This document shows positions 40,870-51,879 of a DNA stretch of 64,000 nucleotides, piece after piece. Within the stretch, counting starts at the first letter, position 1. Each line of letters begins with the position of its first letter. Made by a program: the position numbers and the translations under genes. The DNA is from Symbiodinium natans (lineage: Eukaryota; Sar; Dinophyceae; Suessiales; Symbiodiniaceae). Under the pieces are notes generated by a model. The model did no database searches. It was not told where the DNA came from and was given only the letters and a program-made list of their open reading frames with translations. The stretch is taken from contig CAJNDS010002270.1 in assembly GCA_905221605.1 (NCBI GenBank), positions 124,001 to 188,000 of the forward strand. Direction: 5' to 3'.

Positions 40870-41800
40870 TCGGATTTCAGGGTTCGGGTTGAGGGCTTCG
40901 GTGATGTGGGGATGAAGGCCTTGGGTTTGCTGGGGCTCCGGCCGGGCGGGGGGGGGGGGGGTTGGGGTTTAGGGGTTTGGGGGTTTAGGGGTTTAGGGGT
41001 TTAGGGGTTTAGGGGTTTAGGGATTTAGGGGTTTAGGGGTTTAGGGGCTTAGGGTTTAGGGTTTAGGCTTTAGGGTTTAGGGTTTAGGTCCGGCATTCGG
41101 GCCCCAGGCATCCGAGCTCGCATGAGCGGCGCCTCATCTACGCCTTGGGGAATGTGCCCGGAGCATAGAGACAAGGCCCAGGTCTGGCGGGGTTTAGGGT
41201 TTGGGGTTTCGGGTTTAGGGCTTAGGGTTTAGGTTTGGGGTTTGGGGTTTGGGGTTTGGGGTTTGGGGGTTGGGGTTTGGGGTTTGGGGTTTGGTTCTTA
41301 AGGTTTAGGACCCGGAGTAGGCCCTTATTCCCTTTTTTTGTAGGGTTTAGGGTTCCCTTGTAATCCCCTTAAAAACCCAAAAAGGGCACCCTTTCTATAC
41401 CTAGGTTACTCTCGGGTCTAGTAGAGGCACGTCTCAGGCATGCAGGACCCCCATAAACCCCAAACCCCACGGACTACAGGGTCTAGGGTTTAGGGTTCAT
41501 AGGGGTTCGTAGGGTTCATAGGTTGATAGGGTTCATAGTGTTCATAGGGTTTCGGGTCGGGGTCTACTAAACCCGAAACCTTTTGTGTTTTGAAGCTCGG
41601 ACAAGAGATCCAGGGTCTTAGGGGTGTAGGTTTGTAGAATCAGACTTATTAGGTTTTGGAGTTTAGGGTTTAGGGCTTAGGGCTTAGGGTTTAGGGTTTA
41701 TGGTTAAACCTTAAACCCGGAACGGTGAGCGAATCCACCCGGCTATTCTGTGTGCTGGTCTGTGTCTTACTATGCCCACATGCGTTTTTTTTGTTTTCTA
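40870..41800. other. islands and telomere variants
   Basis: Open islands 40877-40950, 41105-41190 (MSGASSTPWGMCPEHRDKAQ) and 41578-41633; TTTGGGG variants 41230-41300; a family I/J element 41310-41400 (CCCTTATTCCCTTTTTTTG ... AAAAAGGGCACCC); GGGTTCATA repeats 41490-41550. Confidence 0.5.
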
Positions 41801-41801
41801 G

Positions 41802-41870
41802 CTGATTGTCCCTTGTCCCAGGTTCTCCACAGACAAAGCATTTTACGTGCAAGGGGCCCTAGTTCATGGA

Positions 41871-41902
<32 letters not shown>

Positions 41903-41969
41903 CCACACATATGCAACTTATGCCGCAAGCACAGCCCACAGCTGTTACTTTCGCGAGGTCTTCTAGTAC
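41802..41969 (+). CDS. exon candidate(s) with strong polypyrimidine acceptor
   Basis: Acceptor GCGTTTTTTTTGTTTTCTAG, then IVPCPRFSTDKAFYVQGALV and HGTPP up to a C homopolymer (41876-41898). After it, a second open part reads HTYATYAASTAHSCYFREVF to TAG. The poly-C length is uncertain, so the two parts may be one exon. Product unknown. Confidence 0.45.
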
Positions 41970-42058
41970 CCTAAACCCTAAACCCTAAACCCTAAACCCT
42001 AAACCCTAAACCCTAAACCCTAAACCCTAAACCCTAAACCCTAAACCTAGATAAGCAG

Positions 42059-42150
42059 CGCATCCCGAGGCTCCAAACAAACCCTGGGCCCGCACAGAAG
42101 CCCCTACACCGCTCGTGAAGCCTTCTTTGCATTTTTCCCGAAGCGTCCAG
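42059..42150 (+). CDS. exon candidate with consensus donor
   Basis: Ends CGTCCAG|GTAACG. Two frames are open: TNPGPAQ-like fails early, whereas HRSPYTAREAFFAFFPKRP and NKPWARTEAPTPLVKPSL both persist, so the frame is unresolved. Confidence 0.35.
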
Positions 42151-42169
42151 GTAACGTAATCAAGCCTAA

Positions 42170-43110
42170 ACCCCAAGCCCTAAACCCTAAACCCTAAACC
42201 CTAAACCCTAAACCCTAAACCCTAAGCCCTTACCTCATGGCTATACACTTGAGCCCTACAGTCCCTATATAGGAGGTACCTTAAGGGTTTAGGGTTTAGG
42301 GTTTAGGGTTCAGGGTTTAGGGTTTAGGGTTTAGGGTAAGGCACCTGGACCCTAAAGCCCTAAACCCAAAAAAACCCAGAGCATGCAAAGGCGAACTCTG
42401 CGTTATGTGCTCCTAAACCCTTAAACCCTTAAACCCTAAACCCTAAACCCTAAACCCTAAACCCTAAACCCTAAACCTTAAACCTTAAACCTTAAACCCT
42501 AAACCCTAAACCCTAAACCCTAAACCCTAAACCCTAAACCCTAAACCCTAAACCCTAAACCCTAAACCCTAAACCCTAAACCCTAAACCCCAATCCGAGG
42601 TCACAAGACGCGGAGGAGCGGCTGATGTCCATGAGGAGGGACGAACTGCTCGGAGACTCAGGGATGAGCCTTATGGGCAGTGTAGGGTTTAGGGTTTAGG
42701 GTTTAGGGTTTAGGGTTTAGGGTTTAGGGTTTAGGGTTTAGGGTTTAGGGTGTGGGGAGTTTAGGGGTTTAGGGGCTTCGAGTCTAGGATTTTGGGGGGT
42801 TGAGGGTTAAGGGGGTGTAGGGTGGAGGGTGTAGGGTTTAGGATTTTGGGGGATTTAGGCTTTAGAGGGTTTAGGGCTGAGGGTGTGGGGTTGAGGGTGT
42901 AGGGTTTAGGGACCCTAAACCCTAAATCCTAAAAACGCTGAAGGTTTTAGGGCCCGAGGGTGTCGAGCTTGCGGGTTGCGGGCCGACAGGTCAGGGACTA
43001 GGAATCCAGCCTTCACATTTGCATCGCGTACATTCAAAAGAACACGTTAGACTATTCTTTGATATAATGTGCTAGTATTAAAAAATCTGTACAGTGTATT
43101 TTGTTTTTAT
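42170..43110. repeat. telomeric tracts, family D fragment, islands
   Basis: CCCTAAA 42175-42225 and 42420-42590; TTTAGGG 42684-42750; a family D fragment 42232-42290; island 42596-42681 (RLMSMRRDELLGDSGMSLMG) and island 42950-43080. Confidence 0.6.
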
Positions 43111-43111
43111 T

Positions 43112-43262
43112 CTCTATCTCTATCTCTATCTCTACCTCTACCTCTACCTCTACCTCTACCTCTACCTCTACCTCTATCTCTCTCTATCTCTATCTCTATC
43201 TCTATCTCTATCTCTATCTCTATCTCTATCTCTATCTCTATCTCTATCTCTATCTCTATGTC
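43112..43262. repeat. CTCTAT / CTCTAC hexamer microsatellite
   Basis: About 25 hexamer units, with a CTCTAC block in the middle. Three frames remain open and give YLYLYL, SISISI and LSLSLS artefacts. Confidence 0.97.
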
Positions 43263-44000
43263 TGTCAAAACCCTCTCCACCTCCAAGCCGTCCCAAGGTT
43301 GCTACTCCCTCTCGCGCAATCGATGACGAAGGAAGCAGCACGGGGCCCAGCTCAAAGCGGTTGGAGTTGTGGTTCAGGGTTTAGGGTTTAAGGGTTTAGG
43401 TTTTGAGGCCCCAAGCCCGAAACCGAAAACCCAGACCCTGAACGCGCCATGCAACGTTTCGGTACAAGTGCCCGCCTGCGGTTTAGGGTTTAGGCTTAGG
43501 GTTTAGGGTTTAGGGTTTAGGGTTTAGGGTTTAGGGTTTAGGGTTTAGGGTTTAGGGTTCAGGGTTTAGGGTTCAGGGTTTGGGGTTTAGGGTTCAGTGT
43601 TCAGGGTCTAGGGTCTAGGGTCTAGGGCTGTCCTGAATGTTGTGCTGCCTGAGAGTTGTCCTATGTCAGTGTAGTGTGCAGGGGCTCAGCCCCTCGATTC
43701 CAGAGAAATAGGCGCTGGTCCTTTCCTCAGAGCCTAGCGCAAGAAGAAACCCAAAACCCACAACCCACAACTCTCCACCCGAAACCCTCAGTACTGCTTG
43801 ATGCTGCTGTTCGTGTTCCCAAGCTCCAAGCCTCACTTCTATAAACCCACAGTCCAAAAATGTTAACATCGCGAACGTGGCCAAGGCGCTGACTTTTGAA
43901 GACCAGTACCTCGCGGACCGCTGTAGTGTACTGTTCTGTCTTCGGGTAGTTACATGACATGATCCCTTAAAATGGGTTCAGGGGTAGGGTCGTGTAGGGT
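43263..44000 (+). CDS. exon candidates downstream of microsatellite
   Basis: 43263-43376 (RPKVATPSRAIDDEGSSTGP then SSKRLELW) and 43853-43945 (after CCCACAG: VNIANVAKALTFEDQYLADR then CSVLFCLR, donor CGG|GTAGTT). The second has good signals. Between them lie TTTAGGG tracts 43490-43630 and a Pro-rich frame 43730-43844. Confidence 0.35.
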
Positions 44001-45190
44001 TTAGGGATGTTTAGGGTTTAGAACAGTACCCGCTCCCCGCAGCCCCCCCACCCCCCCTAAACCCTAAACAGCACCAAGCCCTACTAAACCCTACTAAACC
44101 CCTACTAGGCCCTGTCAAACCTACTAAGCCCTGCTACAACCTACTAAATCCTTGCTTGGTTGACTGTGCGGAGTCTGGACCTTCACTGGGCATTGCTGCC
44201 TCGGTCGTGCTTCACGTGTTCTCTAAACCCCAAGCCCTAAACCCTAAACCCTAAACCCTAAACCCTAAACCCTAACCTAAACCCTAAACCCTAAACCCTG
44301 AACCCCAAGCAATGTCTTCAGCGTCTACACCTCAGGCCTTGTCACTGTCCTGTTAGAGGGGGTGCTTGTGGGGAACCAGTTTTCTGGTGTATTAGGGTTT
44401 AGGGTTTAGGGTTCAGGGTTCAGGGTCTAGGGTTTTAGGGTTTAGGTTTTAGGGTTTAGGGTTTAGGGTAGACCGAACCACGAAACCCTACACCGTCCAT
44501 GGACGTGGCCCGTTACCTCCTCTTACAGAGGTTCTGACGTCTGGGCCCTTGGGTTGTAGAGGGGTTTCGGGTTTAGGGTTTAGGGTTAAGGGGTATGTAA
44601 GGGGTCCCCATTTGAGGGCCCATACTATAAGATTTGTATTGATTGGTGGTCTCTGTAAGTAGGGTTTCTGCTTTGTAGGGGGTTCTTGTCAGGGTATCTA
44701 GAGGTCATAGTCAGGTAGAAGGGTAACAGATACAGAGGCCACCGGCCTTTGCAGTATAAGATGTTGTGTTCCGCGCAGCCATGGCAGCATGCAGTCGGGC
44801 GCCCCTTCCTGGCGAACCGTACACCGTCAACCCAACCAGACCCTAAACCCTAAACCCTAAACCCTAAACCCTAAACCCTAAACCCTAAACCCTAAACCCT
44901 AAACCCTAAACCCTAAACCCGCTGAACCACGGAACACTTCTGCTCCAAAGGCATGAACCTAAAACCGCACCAGCCAATCCCCGAACCTGGGGGTCCACCA
45001 ACCCCCAAACTAAGCATTGCAATGCTGGAGTTTAGGGTTTAGGGTTAATTAGGGTTTAGGGTTTAGGGTTTAGAGTTAATTAGGGTTTAGGGTTTAGGGT
45101 TTAGGGTTTAGGGTTTAGGGTTTAGGGCTAGGGTTTAGGGTTTTGAAACTTAAAACACCCCTTTTAAGGTCCCCAAACTGACGCCATGGT
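44000..45190. repeat. telomere-like matrix with islands and family F element
   Basis: Islands 44153-44226, 44313-44396 (VYTSGLVTVLLEGVLVGNQF), 44754-44841 and 44922-45031; family F copy 44509-44630 interrupted by TTTAGGG repeats; a repeat at 44637-44720 shared with 62737-62815. Tracts 44230-44300, 44845-44920 and 45035-45140. Confidence 0.5.
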
Positions 45191-45194
45191 AGAG

Positions 45195-46440
45195 TCCGAG
45201 ACGGCACTGAGCCGCCTGGCCAACGCTTCCCGACGCTACTCCACGGGCCGCATCGACACCGAGGCCCCGGGTCTGAAACGTTGCAACCCGGTTTAGGGTT
45301 TAGGGTTTAGGGTTTAGGGTTTAGGGTTTAGGGTTTAGGGTTTAGGGTTAGGGCTTAGGGCTCTCGGGCTTAGGGTTTAGGGCTCTCGGGCTTAGGGTCA
45401 GCCCCCAAGTCTGAACCCTGAAGGGTTGAGGGCGCTTGGGTGTCTGGGTTTTTTGGTTCGAGACTTTTCAAATCAGAAATAGGATGGTTTGGGATTATGA
45501 TTGTTGTTGGGCTTTTGGGGTGTTAGGGCTTCAACCCTTTCTAAGGATCTAGGGTTTTAGGGGTTTAGGGGTGTCAGAGGCTTTTGGGGCAGGGCTTTGG
45601 GCATCATCTAGAATGCACCGTATGGTCCGAAGTGGTATGGTGAGTTCACGAAATGACGGTCCCTCTTTGGGTAGCCCAAAATAACAGGGGCCGCCTTATA
45701 AAAGTGACCCCAAAAGGGACCACGATGTACAGAAATGACCATACAGGTTCATTGTGGGTTTAGGGTTATGGGCTTCGTGGGGGAAGCTCATAGTGTCTAA
45801 TTCCTAAACCCCATACCCCAAACCCGCAACGCGAAGAGCTCTACGCCCTCAACTCCAAACCTCGTACTTGTAACGCTAAACTTGGGATGTTCCACCTTAG
45901 CTAACAGTCCTTAGTAGGGATCATAATTGGGGCTACGATAATCCCTATTCAGGACTGTTAGTATAAGGGTGAACATCCCAACCCTAAACCCTGAACCCCT
46001 AAACCCTAAAATCCATGTTCGCTCTCTGCTGAGGCCCTCCCTTTTCCGATGTACACGGTGTCCTGGGAGGCGGGGGGAGCTCTCAAGCCCAGCGCCTTCT
46101 GTTCGGGTCTTTCGTTTAGGGTAGATCGGGTTTAGGGTTAGGGTTTTGGGTTTAGGGTTTAGGGTTTAGGGTTTAGGGTTTAGGGTTTAGGGTTTAGGGT
46201 TTAGGGTTTAGGGTTTAGGGTTTAGGGTTTAGGGTTTAGTAGGGTTTAGTAGGGTTTAATGAGAGCTTCCGAAATTAGGGGTACTTGTTTTTGGGGCCCT
46301 TGTTACAAGGGAACCCTGCTCTTTAGGGGTCTACTGTGGGGTCCCCCTACCTTCGTAACCCCCAAGCCTTTTCGGCGTCCTTGACCGTGCTGCCTAAACC
46401 CTAAACCCTGAACCCTGAACCCTAAACCCTAGACCGCGCA
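45195..46440 (+). CDS. anonymous exon candidates upstream of the ankyrin gene
   Basis: 45195-45270 (SETALSRLANASRRYSTGRI then DTEAP), 45437-45525 (hydrophobic, GWFGIMIVVGLLGC), 45612-45640 (consensus GTGAGT donor), 45828-45879, 46031-46113 and 46327-46394. One or more could be 5' exons of the gene beginning at 46443, but no motif supports this. Family K (45650-45745) and family B (45892-45981) elements and a long TTTAGGG tract (46140-46250) lie between. Confidence 0.3.
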
Positions 46441-46442
46441 AG

Positions 46443-46511
46443 GTACTCCAGCACATGCGTCAGGTCGAGGCCCATGAGGAGTTGCTGAGCACTGGCACCC
46501 TCACGGTGTTT
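46443..46511 (+). CDS. dinoflagellate SHQWL-ankyrin protein, exon a
   Basis: First recognised exon of a multi-exon + strand gene. It reads VLQHMRQVEAHEELLSTGTL then TVF, after CGCGCAAG. Joined to the next exon it gives TLTVFESMGKAVFISHQWL, the conserved opening of the family. The intron boundary lies within a repeated GAG; a GA-AG intron (TTT|GAGGAC ... GGGAG|GAGAGT is one reading) gives the smoothest protein. The function of the family is unknown. The SHQW and HPDP motifs are the conserved part and ankyrin repeats follow, so an intracellular interaction or scaffold role is likely. Confidence 0.7.
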
Positions 46512-46705
46512 GAGGACATTTAGGGTTTAGGGTTAAGGGTTAAGGGTTTAGGGTTCGGGCCGAGCCCACCACCGAACCCCGAACCCTAAACCCGAAACCC
46601 CAACCCCAAAGCCTAAACCCTAAACCCTAAACCCTAAACCCTAAACCCTAAACCCTAAACCCTAAAACCCTAAACCCTAAACCCTAAACCCTACAGCCCC
46701 GGGAG

Positions 46706-46786
46706 GAGAGTATGGGCAAAGCGGTTTTTATCTCGCACCAGTGGCTGGCAAACAACCACCCAGACCCCAACGCGGAGCAGCTCAAG
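46706..46786 (+). CDS. SHQWL-ankyrin protein, exon b (SHQWL/HPDP motif)
   Basis: ESMGKAVFISHQWLANNHPD then PNAEQLK, phase 0, donor CTCAAG|GTGCGG. SHQWL-x(3)-HPDP-x(4)-QL is the hallmark of this dinoflagellate family. The following intron (1.6 kb) begins with TTTGGGG repeats and includes CCCTAAA tracts 47490-47570 and 47750-47905. Confidence 0.85.
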
Positions 46787-46796
46787 GTGCGGGTTT

Positions 46797-48400
46797 GGGG
46801 TTTGGGGAACAGGGTTTGGGGTTTGAGGTTTGGGGTTTGGGGTTTAGGGAACAGGGTTTGGGGTTTGAGGTTTGGGGTTTAGGGTTTGGGGTTTGGGGTT
46901 TGGGGTCTAGGGTTTAGGGTTTAGGTTTGGGGTTTGGGGTTTGGGGTTTAGGGAACAGGGTTCAGGGTTCGGGGTGTAGGGTTTAGGGTTTGGGGTTTAG
47001 GGTTTAGGATTTAGGGTTTGGGGGGGTTGGGGTTCGGGGTTTGGGGTATAGGGTTCAGGGTTTGGGGTATAGGGTTTGGGGTTTGGGGTTTAGGGTTCAG
47101 GGTTTAGGGTTTAGGGTCTAGGGTTTAGGGGTTTTGGGGCTTTGGGGTCTTGCGATTATGTAGTGCCGTGTAGGTTTCAGGATGTATATCGGGATTTACG
47201 AGTTTTTAGAGTTTGTTGCTGTTTAAAGGTTGTTGGGCTTTTGAGGCCTTTGGGGGTTTGGGGGTTTGAGGCCTGTGGGGTGTTAAGGGTTTAGGGGCTG
47301 TAGGTTTTTGGGTTTAGGTTTAGGGTTTTGGATTTAGGTTTCAGGGTTTAGGTTTTAGATATTTGGTTTAGGATTTAGGGCGCACGCACCTCTTTGGGGA
47401 TTTTTTAGACCTCAGCGTACCTCCGATATAGGGATTTCGGGGGCCCTTTTATCATTAGTGTGCAGGTACATGGCCCTTAGGGTTGCTAACCCTAAACCCT
47501 AAACCCTAAACCCTAAACCCTAAACCCTAAACCCTAAACCCTAAACCCTAAACCCTAAACCCTAAACCCTGTAGAGGGACCATGAGGAACGCTTCGAGGC
47601 ATTTACCCGAAACTCTGAACCGGAGATCCAAAACGCAACGCCCACAGATGAAGCTCAAGGTGCAGAAGGTTCATGTTTTTTTGGGGCCGAAACCCTAACC
47701 CTAGCCCCAAACCCCAAACCCCAAACCCCAAACCCCAAAACCCAAAACCCAAACCCTAAACCCTAAACCCTAAACCCTAAACCCTAAACCCTAAACCCTA
47801 AACCCTAAACCCTAAACCCTAAGCCCTAAGCCCTAAACCCTAAACCCTAAACCCTAAACCCTAAACCCCAAACCCTAAACCCTAAACCCTAAACCCTAAA
47901 CCCTACCCTAGCTCCCTCATTCCCTAGGAAGAAACCAGTAGGTTCGTGGCGCCCTCGGGGGTTTGAGGGGTCTCGTGGGCCTCTGATCTCTAGGGGTTAC
48001 GGTTTAGGGTGTTTAGGGTTTAGGCTTTAGGGTGTTTAGGGTTTTGAGGGTTTAGGCTGTTTAGGGTTAAGGGTGTTTAGGGTTTAGGCTTTAGGGTGTT
48101 TAGGGTTTTGAGGGTTTAGGCTGTTTAGGGTTTAGGGTTTAGGGTTTTAGGGTGTAGGGTGCAGGGTGTAGGGTCTTCGGGCGTAGGGTTTAGGGGTGTG
48201 GGGTTTCGCGTGTAACGGGCTATAGGGGTTCTCATGTAGGACTTCATGTATGCGCCTAAACTCTGACCCTCAGGTCTAAACCCCCGAACCCCTAAACCCC
48301 AATAACCCCAGTCCCGCAACCCCTGCAATAGAAGCCCACTTCTACTAACCCTAAACCCTAAACCCGAACTTTAAACCCTAAACCCTAAACTAGCTTCGGC
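46797..48400. repeat. intron: TTTGGGG and CCCTAAA arrays with one island
   Basis: TTTGGGG/TTTAGGG mixture 46797-47140 with repeated GGAACAGGGTTTGGGG; degraded family D 47393-47488; open island 47574-47690 (RFEAFTRNSEPEIQNATPTD), which the gene model makes intronic; CCCTAAA 47490-47570 and 47750-47905; TTTAGGGTG variants 48005-48180. Confidence 0.75.
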
Positions 48401-48402
48401 AG

Positions 48403-48456
48403 GTGCTCCAAGAGGCTTTACGCAACATCATATCTGGAGCCAGCCAGGCTTCACAG
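48403..48456 (+). CDS. SHQWL-ankyrin protein, exon c
   Basis: CTTCGGCAG acceptor; VLQEALRNIISGASQASQ. QLK|VLQEALRNI is exactly the expected continuation of exon b. The right edge merges into TTTAGGG repeats. A short linking exon before exon d may be missing (an island at 48512-48557 is a possibility). Confidence 0.8.
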
Positions 48457-48654
48457 GGTTTAGGGTTTAGGGATTAGGGTTTAGGGTTTAGGGTTTCAGA
48501 CGAGGCAGGCTCAATCTACCTTGGTAGTCGACCCGAGCCCAGCTGCAGCAGGGGGTTGCTAGGGCTTTTCAGGTTCAGGGTTTAGGGTTTGGGGTTTAGG
48601 GTTTAGGGTTTAGGGTTTTGGGTTTAGGGCTTAGGGCCCTCACATGCCCCTCTA

Positions 48655-50060
48655 GGGTCATCCAAAGGCCATCCCTTGACCTTAAGAGCCGGCGGGGGTG
48701 TGAGCTTCATCTAGAGGAGTACATTGTCTTTGTGGTACTTTACCGTAACTTTAGATCCTTGCGTTTTTTGGGTTTATTGAGTTTCTTAGTAAGGCAGCTA
48801 AAAGTTTAATTTATAGTGACCCTCCTGAGTGCAGCCACTTCATCTGCAGTTAATCTACTCAGCTGCCCACGAACTTTCCAGAAGGGCTCTGACCCAAACC
48901 CCTAAGCCCTAAACCCCAAACCCTGAAACCCTACATCCACCCGGAACCCTAAAACTAAACCCTATGCCCCAAACCCGGACCCACGCATAGATTTTGACTT
49001 GCGGGGATGATGTTTTGATCGCCCAAACCCTAAAGCCCAAAACCCTACACCCTAAACCCCAAACCCCAAACCCCAAACCCCAAACCCCAAACCCCAAACC
49101 CTCAGCCTCAAACCCCCCTAAAGGGCCCCCCCTGCGCCAGGTCAGGCTCCCCTTGGCCCTGGAGTTGCCACTGGACCAGAGAGGGTTGTGGTTTGGACCC
49201 TAAACCCCAAACCGCAAACCCCCAAACCCCTAAACCCTAAGCTTTAGAAGTCCTATAACCCTGTAAACTGTACAAACCCTGTACACCCTGTAAACCCTAA
49301 ACCCCTTTATGCCCATAAACCCTAAGTACTCTATAAACACCATGGTGTTGAGGGCCTGGGGCTCAGGGCTTCCGGCTTTGGGAAACAGTTCGTCCCAGTG
49401 AAAACCTGAAGAGTTACCAACATCGTCCTCTTATAAGCCACATTCCGGTTTAGGGTCTGGGGGTTAGAGTTTAGTAGCAAAGGGACTTTGGGGGGCCCAC
49501 GTATACCCCAAGAGCTCAATACCCCTTAATTGGGAACATTAAACTATACAGGGATCCTGAATCAATGATTTAAGGTAGTTTCCTTAAATAGGGGGTATTG
49601 GGCTCTTTGGTAATGGGGTACATGGACCCTGAAGGTATGTCCCAGGCCCTCAGTCAACTAGGCAGGTTCAGGGTTTCGGGTTTAGGGACATTGGAACATC
49701 TGTGGTGGAGGGGGGGAATGCAGTCAAGCACTACAATAAGGGTGCATCTGGCGAGGTTTTTTATGACTGGAGTATGAAGCAGATTCTATACTGCTGTTAT
49801 AGGTACGTATGGCTTCTGACAATGGGGGTCTCTTTGTCGGAGGTGTCTGTACTTAAACAACAAGTCCCTACCTCACACAACCTGCCCAAGGTCCCCCTAG
49901 ATTGGGGGAAGTTGCAGGTTGAATCCTTAAAGCCCTCCCAAACCGTAAACCCTAAACCCGAAACCCTGAACCCTTAACCCTGAACCCTGAACCCTGAACC
50001 CTGAACCCTGAACCCTAAACCCTAAACCCTAAACCCTGAACCCCAATCCCGCCCCACCCC
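48655..50060. other. intron: open islands, family H and O elements
   Basis: Open but, by the gene model, intronic islands: 48655-48730 (QRPSLDLKSRRGCELHLEEY), 49140-49199, 49365-49448 (WETVRPSENLKSYQHRPLIS) and 49690-49940 (GGNAVKHYNKGASGEVFYDW; contains TATAG|GTACGT). Family H element 48730-48836; a hairpin 49510-49626 (AGAGCTCAATACCCCTTAAT / AAATAGGGGGTATTGGGCTC); CCCTGAA tract 49975-50040. Alternatively some belong to a nested or alternative transcript. Confidence 0.5.
48730..48836. mobile_element. family H element, uninterrupted copy
   Basis: TGTGGTACTTTACCGTAACT, TTAGATCCTTGCG, TTTCTTAGTAAGGCAGCTAA, AATTTATAGTGACCCTCCTG and AGTGCAGCC. Serves as the empty-site reference for the copy at 53126. 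Confidence 0.75.
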
Positions 50061-50062
50061 AG

Positions 50063-50125
50063 GTTATACGGGCGCGTGCGGACTCCGAAGTCTGCGGACT
50101 TCAACGCCTCGCCTCTCTACATCTG
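50063..50125 (+). CDS. SHQWL-ankyrin protein, exon d
   Basis: After CACCCCAG: LYGRVRTPKSADFNASPLYI. LYGR-x(n)-F-x-A-x-PL-[FY]-[IV]-W is a conserved block of this family. A GC donor (ATCTG|GCGGCT) joins to exon e and restores TGG (Trp): ...PLYIW|YDYFSCPQ. Downstream open sequence RLGHGQQK is then intronic. Confidence 0.8.
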
Positions 50126-50362
50126 GCGGCTCGGCCACGGACAGCAGAAGGGTACTTGGGGTTTAGGGTTTAGCGCTCTAGCCCTAAACCCTAAACCCTA
50201 AACCCTAAACTCCAAACCCTAAACCCTAAACCCTAAACCCTCCAAACCTAACAGGGTTTAGGGCCTTTGTTCCTGGCCCCGGAGTTCGCCGCTTGCCGCC
50301 TTCAGATTTCAGTGTGCACGCGCCTCAAGGAGCAAGCATACAAAATCCTAAAGAAAATTAAC

Positions 50363-50890
50363 TAGGGTTTAGGGTTTAGGGTTAAGAATAACTAGGGTTT
50401 AGGGTATAGGGTTTGGGGTTTGGGGTTAAGAATAACTAGGGTTTAGGGTTTAGGGTTTAGGGTTAGGGTTTAGGGTTTAGGGTTTAGGGTTTAGGGTATA
50501 GGGTTTAGGGTTTAGGGTTAAGAAGAACTAGGGTTTAGGGTATAGGGTTTGGGGTTTAGGGTTAAGAATAACTAGGGTTTAGGGTTTAGGGTTAGGGTTT
50601 AGGGTTTAGGGTTTAGGGCTAAGAATAACTAGGGTTTAGGGTTTAGGGTATAGGGTTTGGTGTTCAGGGTTAAGAATGACTAGGGTTTTGGGTTTAGGGT
50701 ATAGGGTTTAGGGTTTAGGGCTAAGAATAACTAGGGTTTAGGGTTTAGGGTATAGGGTTTGGGGTTTAGGGTTAAGAATAACTAGGGTTTAGGGTTTAGG
50801 GTTTAGGGTTAGGGTTTAGGGTTTAGGGTTTAGGGTTTAGGGTTTAGGGTTTAGGGTTTAGGGTTTAGGGTTTAGGGTTTAGGGTTTAGG
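50363..50890. repeat. intronic higher-order repeat of telomeric heptamers and a 14-17 bp spacer
   Basis: TTAAGAATAACTAGGG-type spacers (also AAGAAGAACTAGGG, CTAAGAATAACTAGGG) alternate with 2-8 TTTAGGG or TATAGGG units about eight times. The first spacer, AAAGAAAATTAACTAGGG at 50352, is continuous with the upstream unique island. A plain (TTTAGGG)n tract of over 10 units follows. Confidence 0.9.
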
Positions 50891-50912
50891 GTGTAGGTTC
50901 ACTCTGCTTGAG

Positions 50913-50988
50913 GTACGACTACTTCTCCTGTCCGCAGGCTTCGAATGCCATCGCCGCGGCTGGGACGGATCTTCTAGACGAGATGCGA
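50913..50988 (+). CDS. SHQWL-ankyrin protein, exon e (YDYFSCPQ)
   Basis: Acceptor CTTGAG. YDYFSCPQASNAIAAAGTDL then LDEMR, donor ATGCGA|GTTTAG, where the GT is the first base pair of the telomeric tract. W-YDYFSCPQ is a diagnostic motif of the family. Confidence 0.9.
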
Positions 50989-51029
50989 GTTTAGGGTTTA
51001 GGGTTTAGGGTTTAGGGTTTAGGGTTTAG

Positions 51030-51640
51030 GGTTTGCCCACTGGTCTCTGGTTACCTGAACCCCAAGTCTCCTGAAATCCTCAAGCCCAAACATCGTAAGA
51101 CCCCCATACATCCTAAGCCCTACGCCCTAAGCCCTAAACCCTACTCCCGTGAACGCTGGTGAATCCCGGGATCAGCCGAGTCCCTCTTCAAATTAAAATT
51201 CAAGGTATCGGGGTCTGGGGTCTAGGGCTGAGCTTGGAGCGCCAATTTATGTTTGGCTTGCTGCTTGTGATTTTGCAGATTTTGCTGGGAGAGATGAGAA
51301 GGTCAGACCACAATCGCTGTACAGCGTCAAAATTTTCCCGGTAGTAGTACGTCTATGTACTCCCTCACTCCCGCATCAAGAACATCAATCCCACGCACAA
51401 CATTCACCAAACTCAGCCTGCTCCACATCGTGCCAACTAGCCCTCCATACCTAGGGTTTAGGGTTCAGCTTCTATGACTTCAGAAGGGAAGTCCATCAGT
51501 CCCCCCTGTTAATTCCTTTTTTCGGGCTAAACCCTATACCCTAACTTCAATCCCTGGGTGCACTTGTTGGGGTTCTGATGTGATATCGCGTTTAGGCCTA
51601 AACCCAAACCCTAAACCCTAAGCCCTAAACCCTAAATCCT
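51030..51640. other. intron: unique sequence with open frames
   Basis: Open stretches near 51159-51340 and 51340-51480 lie between exons e and f, which join directly, so they are intronic unless alternatively used. Contains CCCTAAA 51605-51650. Confidence 0.5.
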
Positions 51641-51659
51641 AAACCCTAAACCCTCTCAG

Positions 51660-51709
51660 GAGAAGGACCGCCAACGAGCGATCGACACCATCGTGTCCTA
51701 TGTCGCCAG
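51660..51709 (+). CDS. SHQWL-ankyrin protein, exon f
   Basis: CCTCTCAG acceptor; EKDRQRAIDTIVSYVA plus AG, donor GCCAG|GTACCA. AID-[ST]-I-x-[SA]-YVA is the expected block. The join to exon g gives YVARCEYFVILCP in frame. Confidence 0.88.
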
Positions 51710-51748
51710 GTACCATGGTGATGCAGCATAGCAATATGTCGCTATAAT

Positions 51749-51858
51749 TTCTTGGTAGCCCAGTGGTACCCCGTTATTTCACTTTTTTGGGGTTTCAAGC
51801 TTCCCTGGTGACGAACCCAGGGTGCCCTTATTGAACTATGGCTACTGGGCTACCCAGA
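51749..51858. mobile_element. family I foldback element
   Basis: TTGGTAGCCCAGTGGTACCC and GGCTACTGGGCTACCCAG ends, with TTTTTTGGGG and GGGTGCCCTTATT inside. Located just downstream of exon f; related to 40034-40138 and 41310-41400. Confidence 0.7.
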
Positions 51859-51879
51859 ATTTGTGTTTGCAGGAGGTCC

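Noticed and set aside
43094-43391. Three overlapping YLYLYL / SISISI / LSLSLS frames
   Set aside because: Translation of the CTCTAT hexamer microsatellite.
49690-49940. Open frame with GGNAVKHYNKGASGEVFYDW treated as an exon of the SHQWL gene
   Set aside because: It falls between exons c and d, and no known block of the family matches it. Kept as an intronic island and as a caution about chance frames.
51159-51480. Two open frames between exons e and f
   Set aside because: Exons e and f join directly in phase (DEMR|EKDRQRAID), leaving no place for them.
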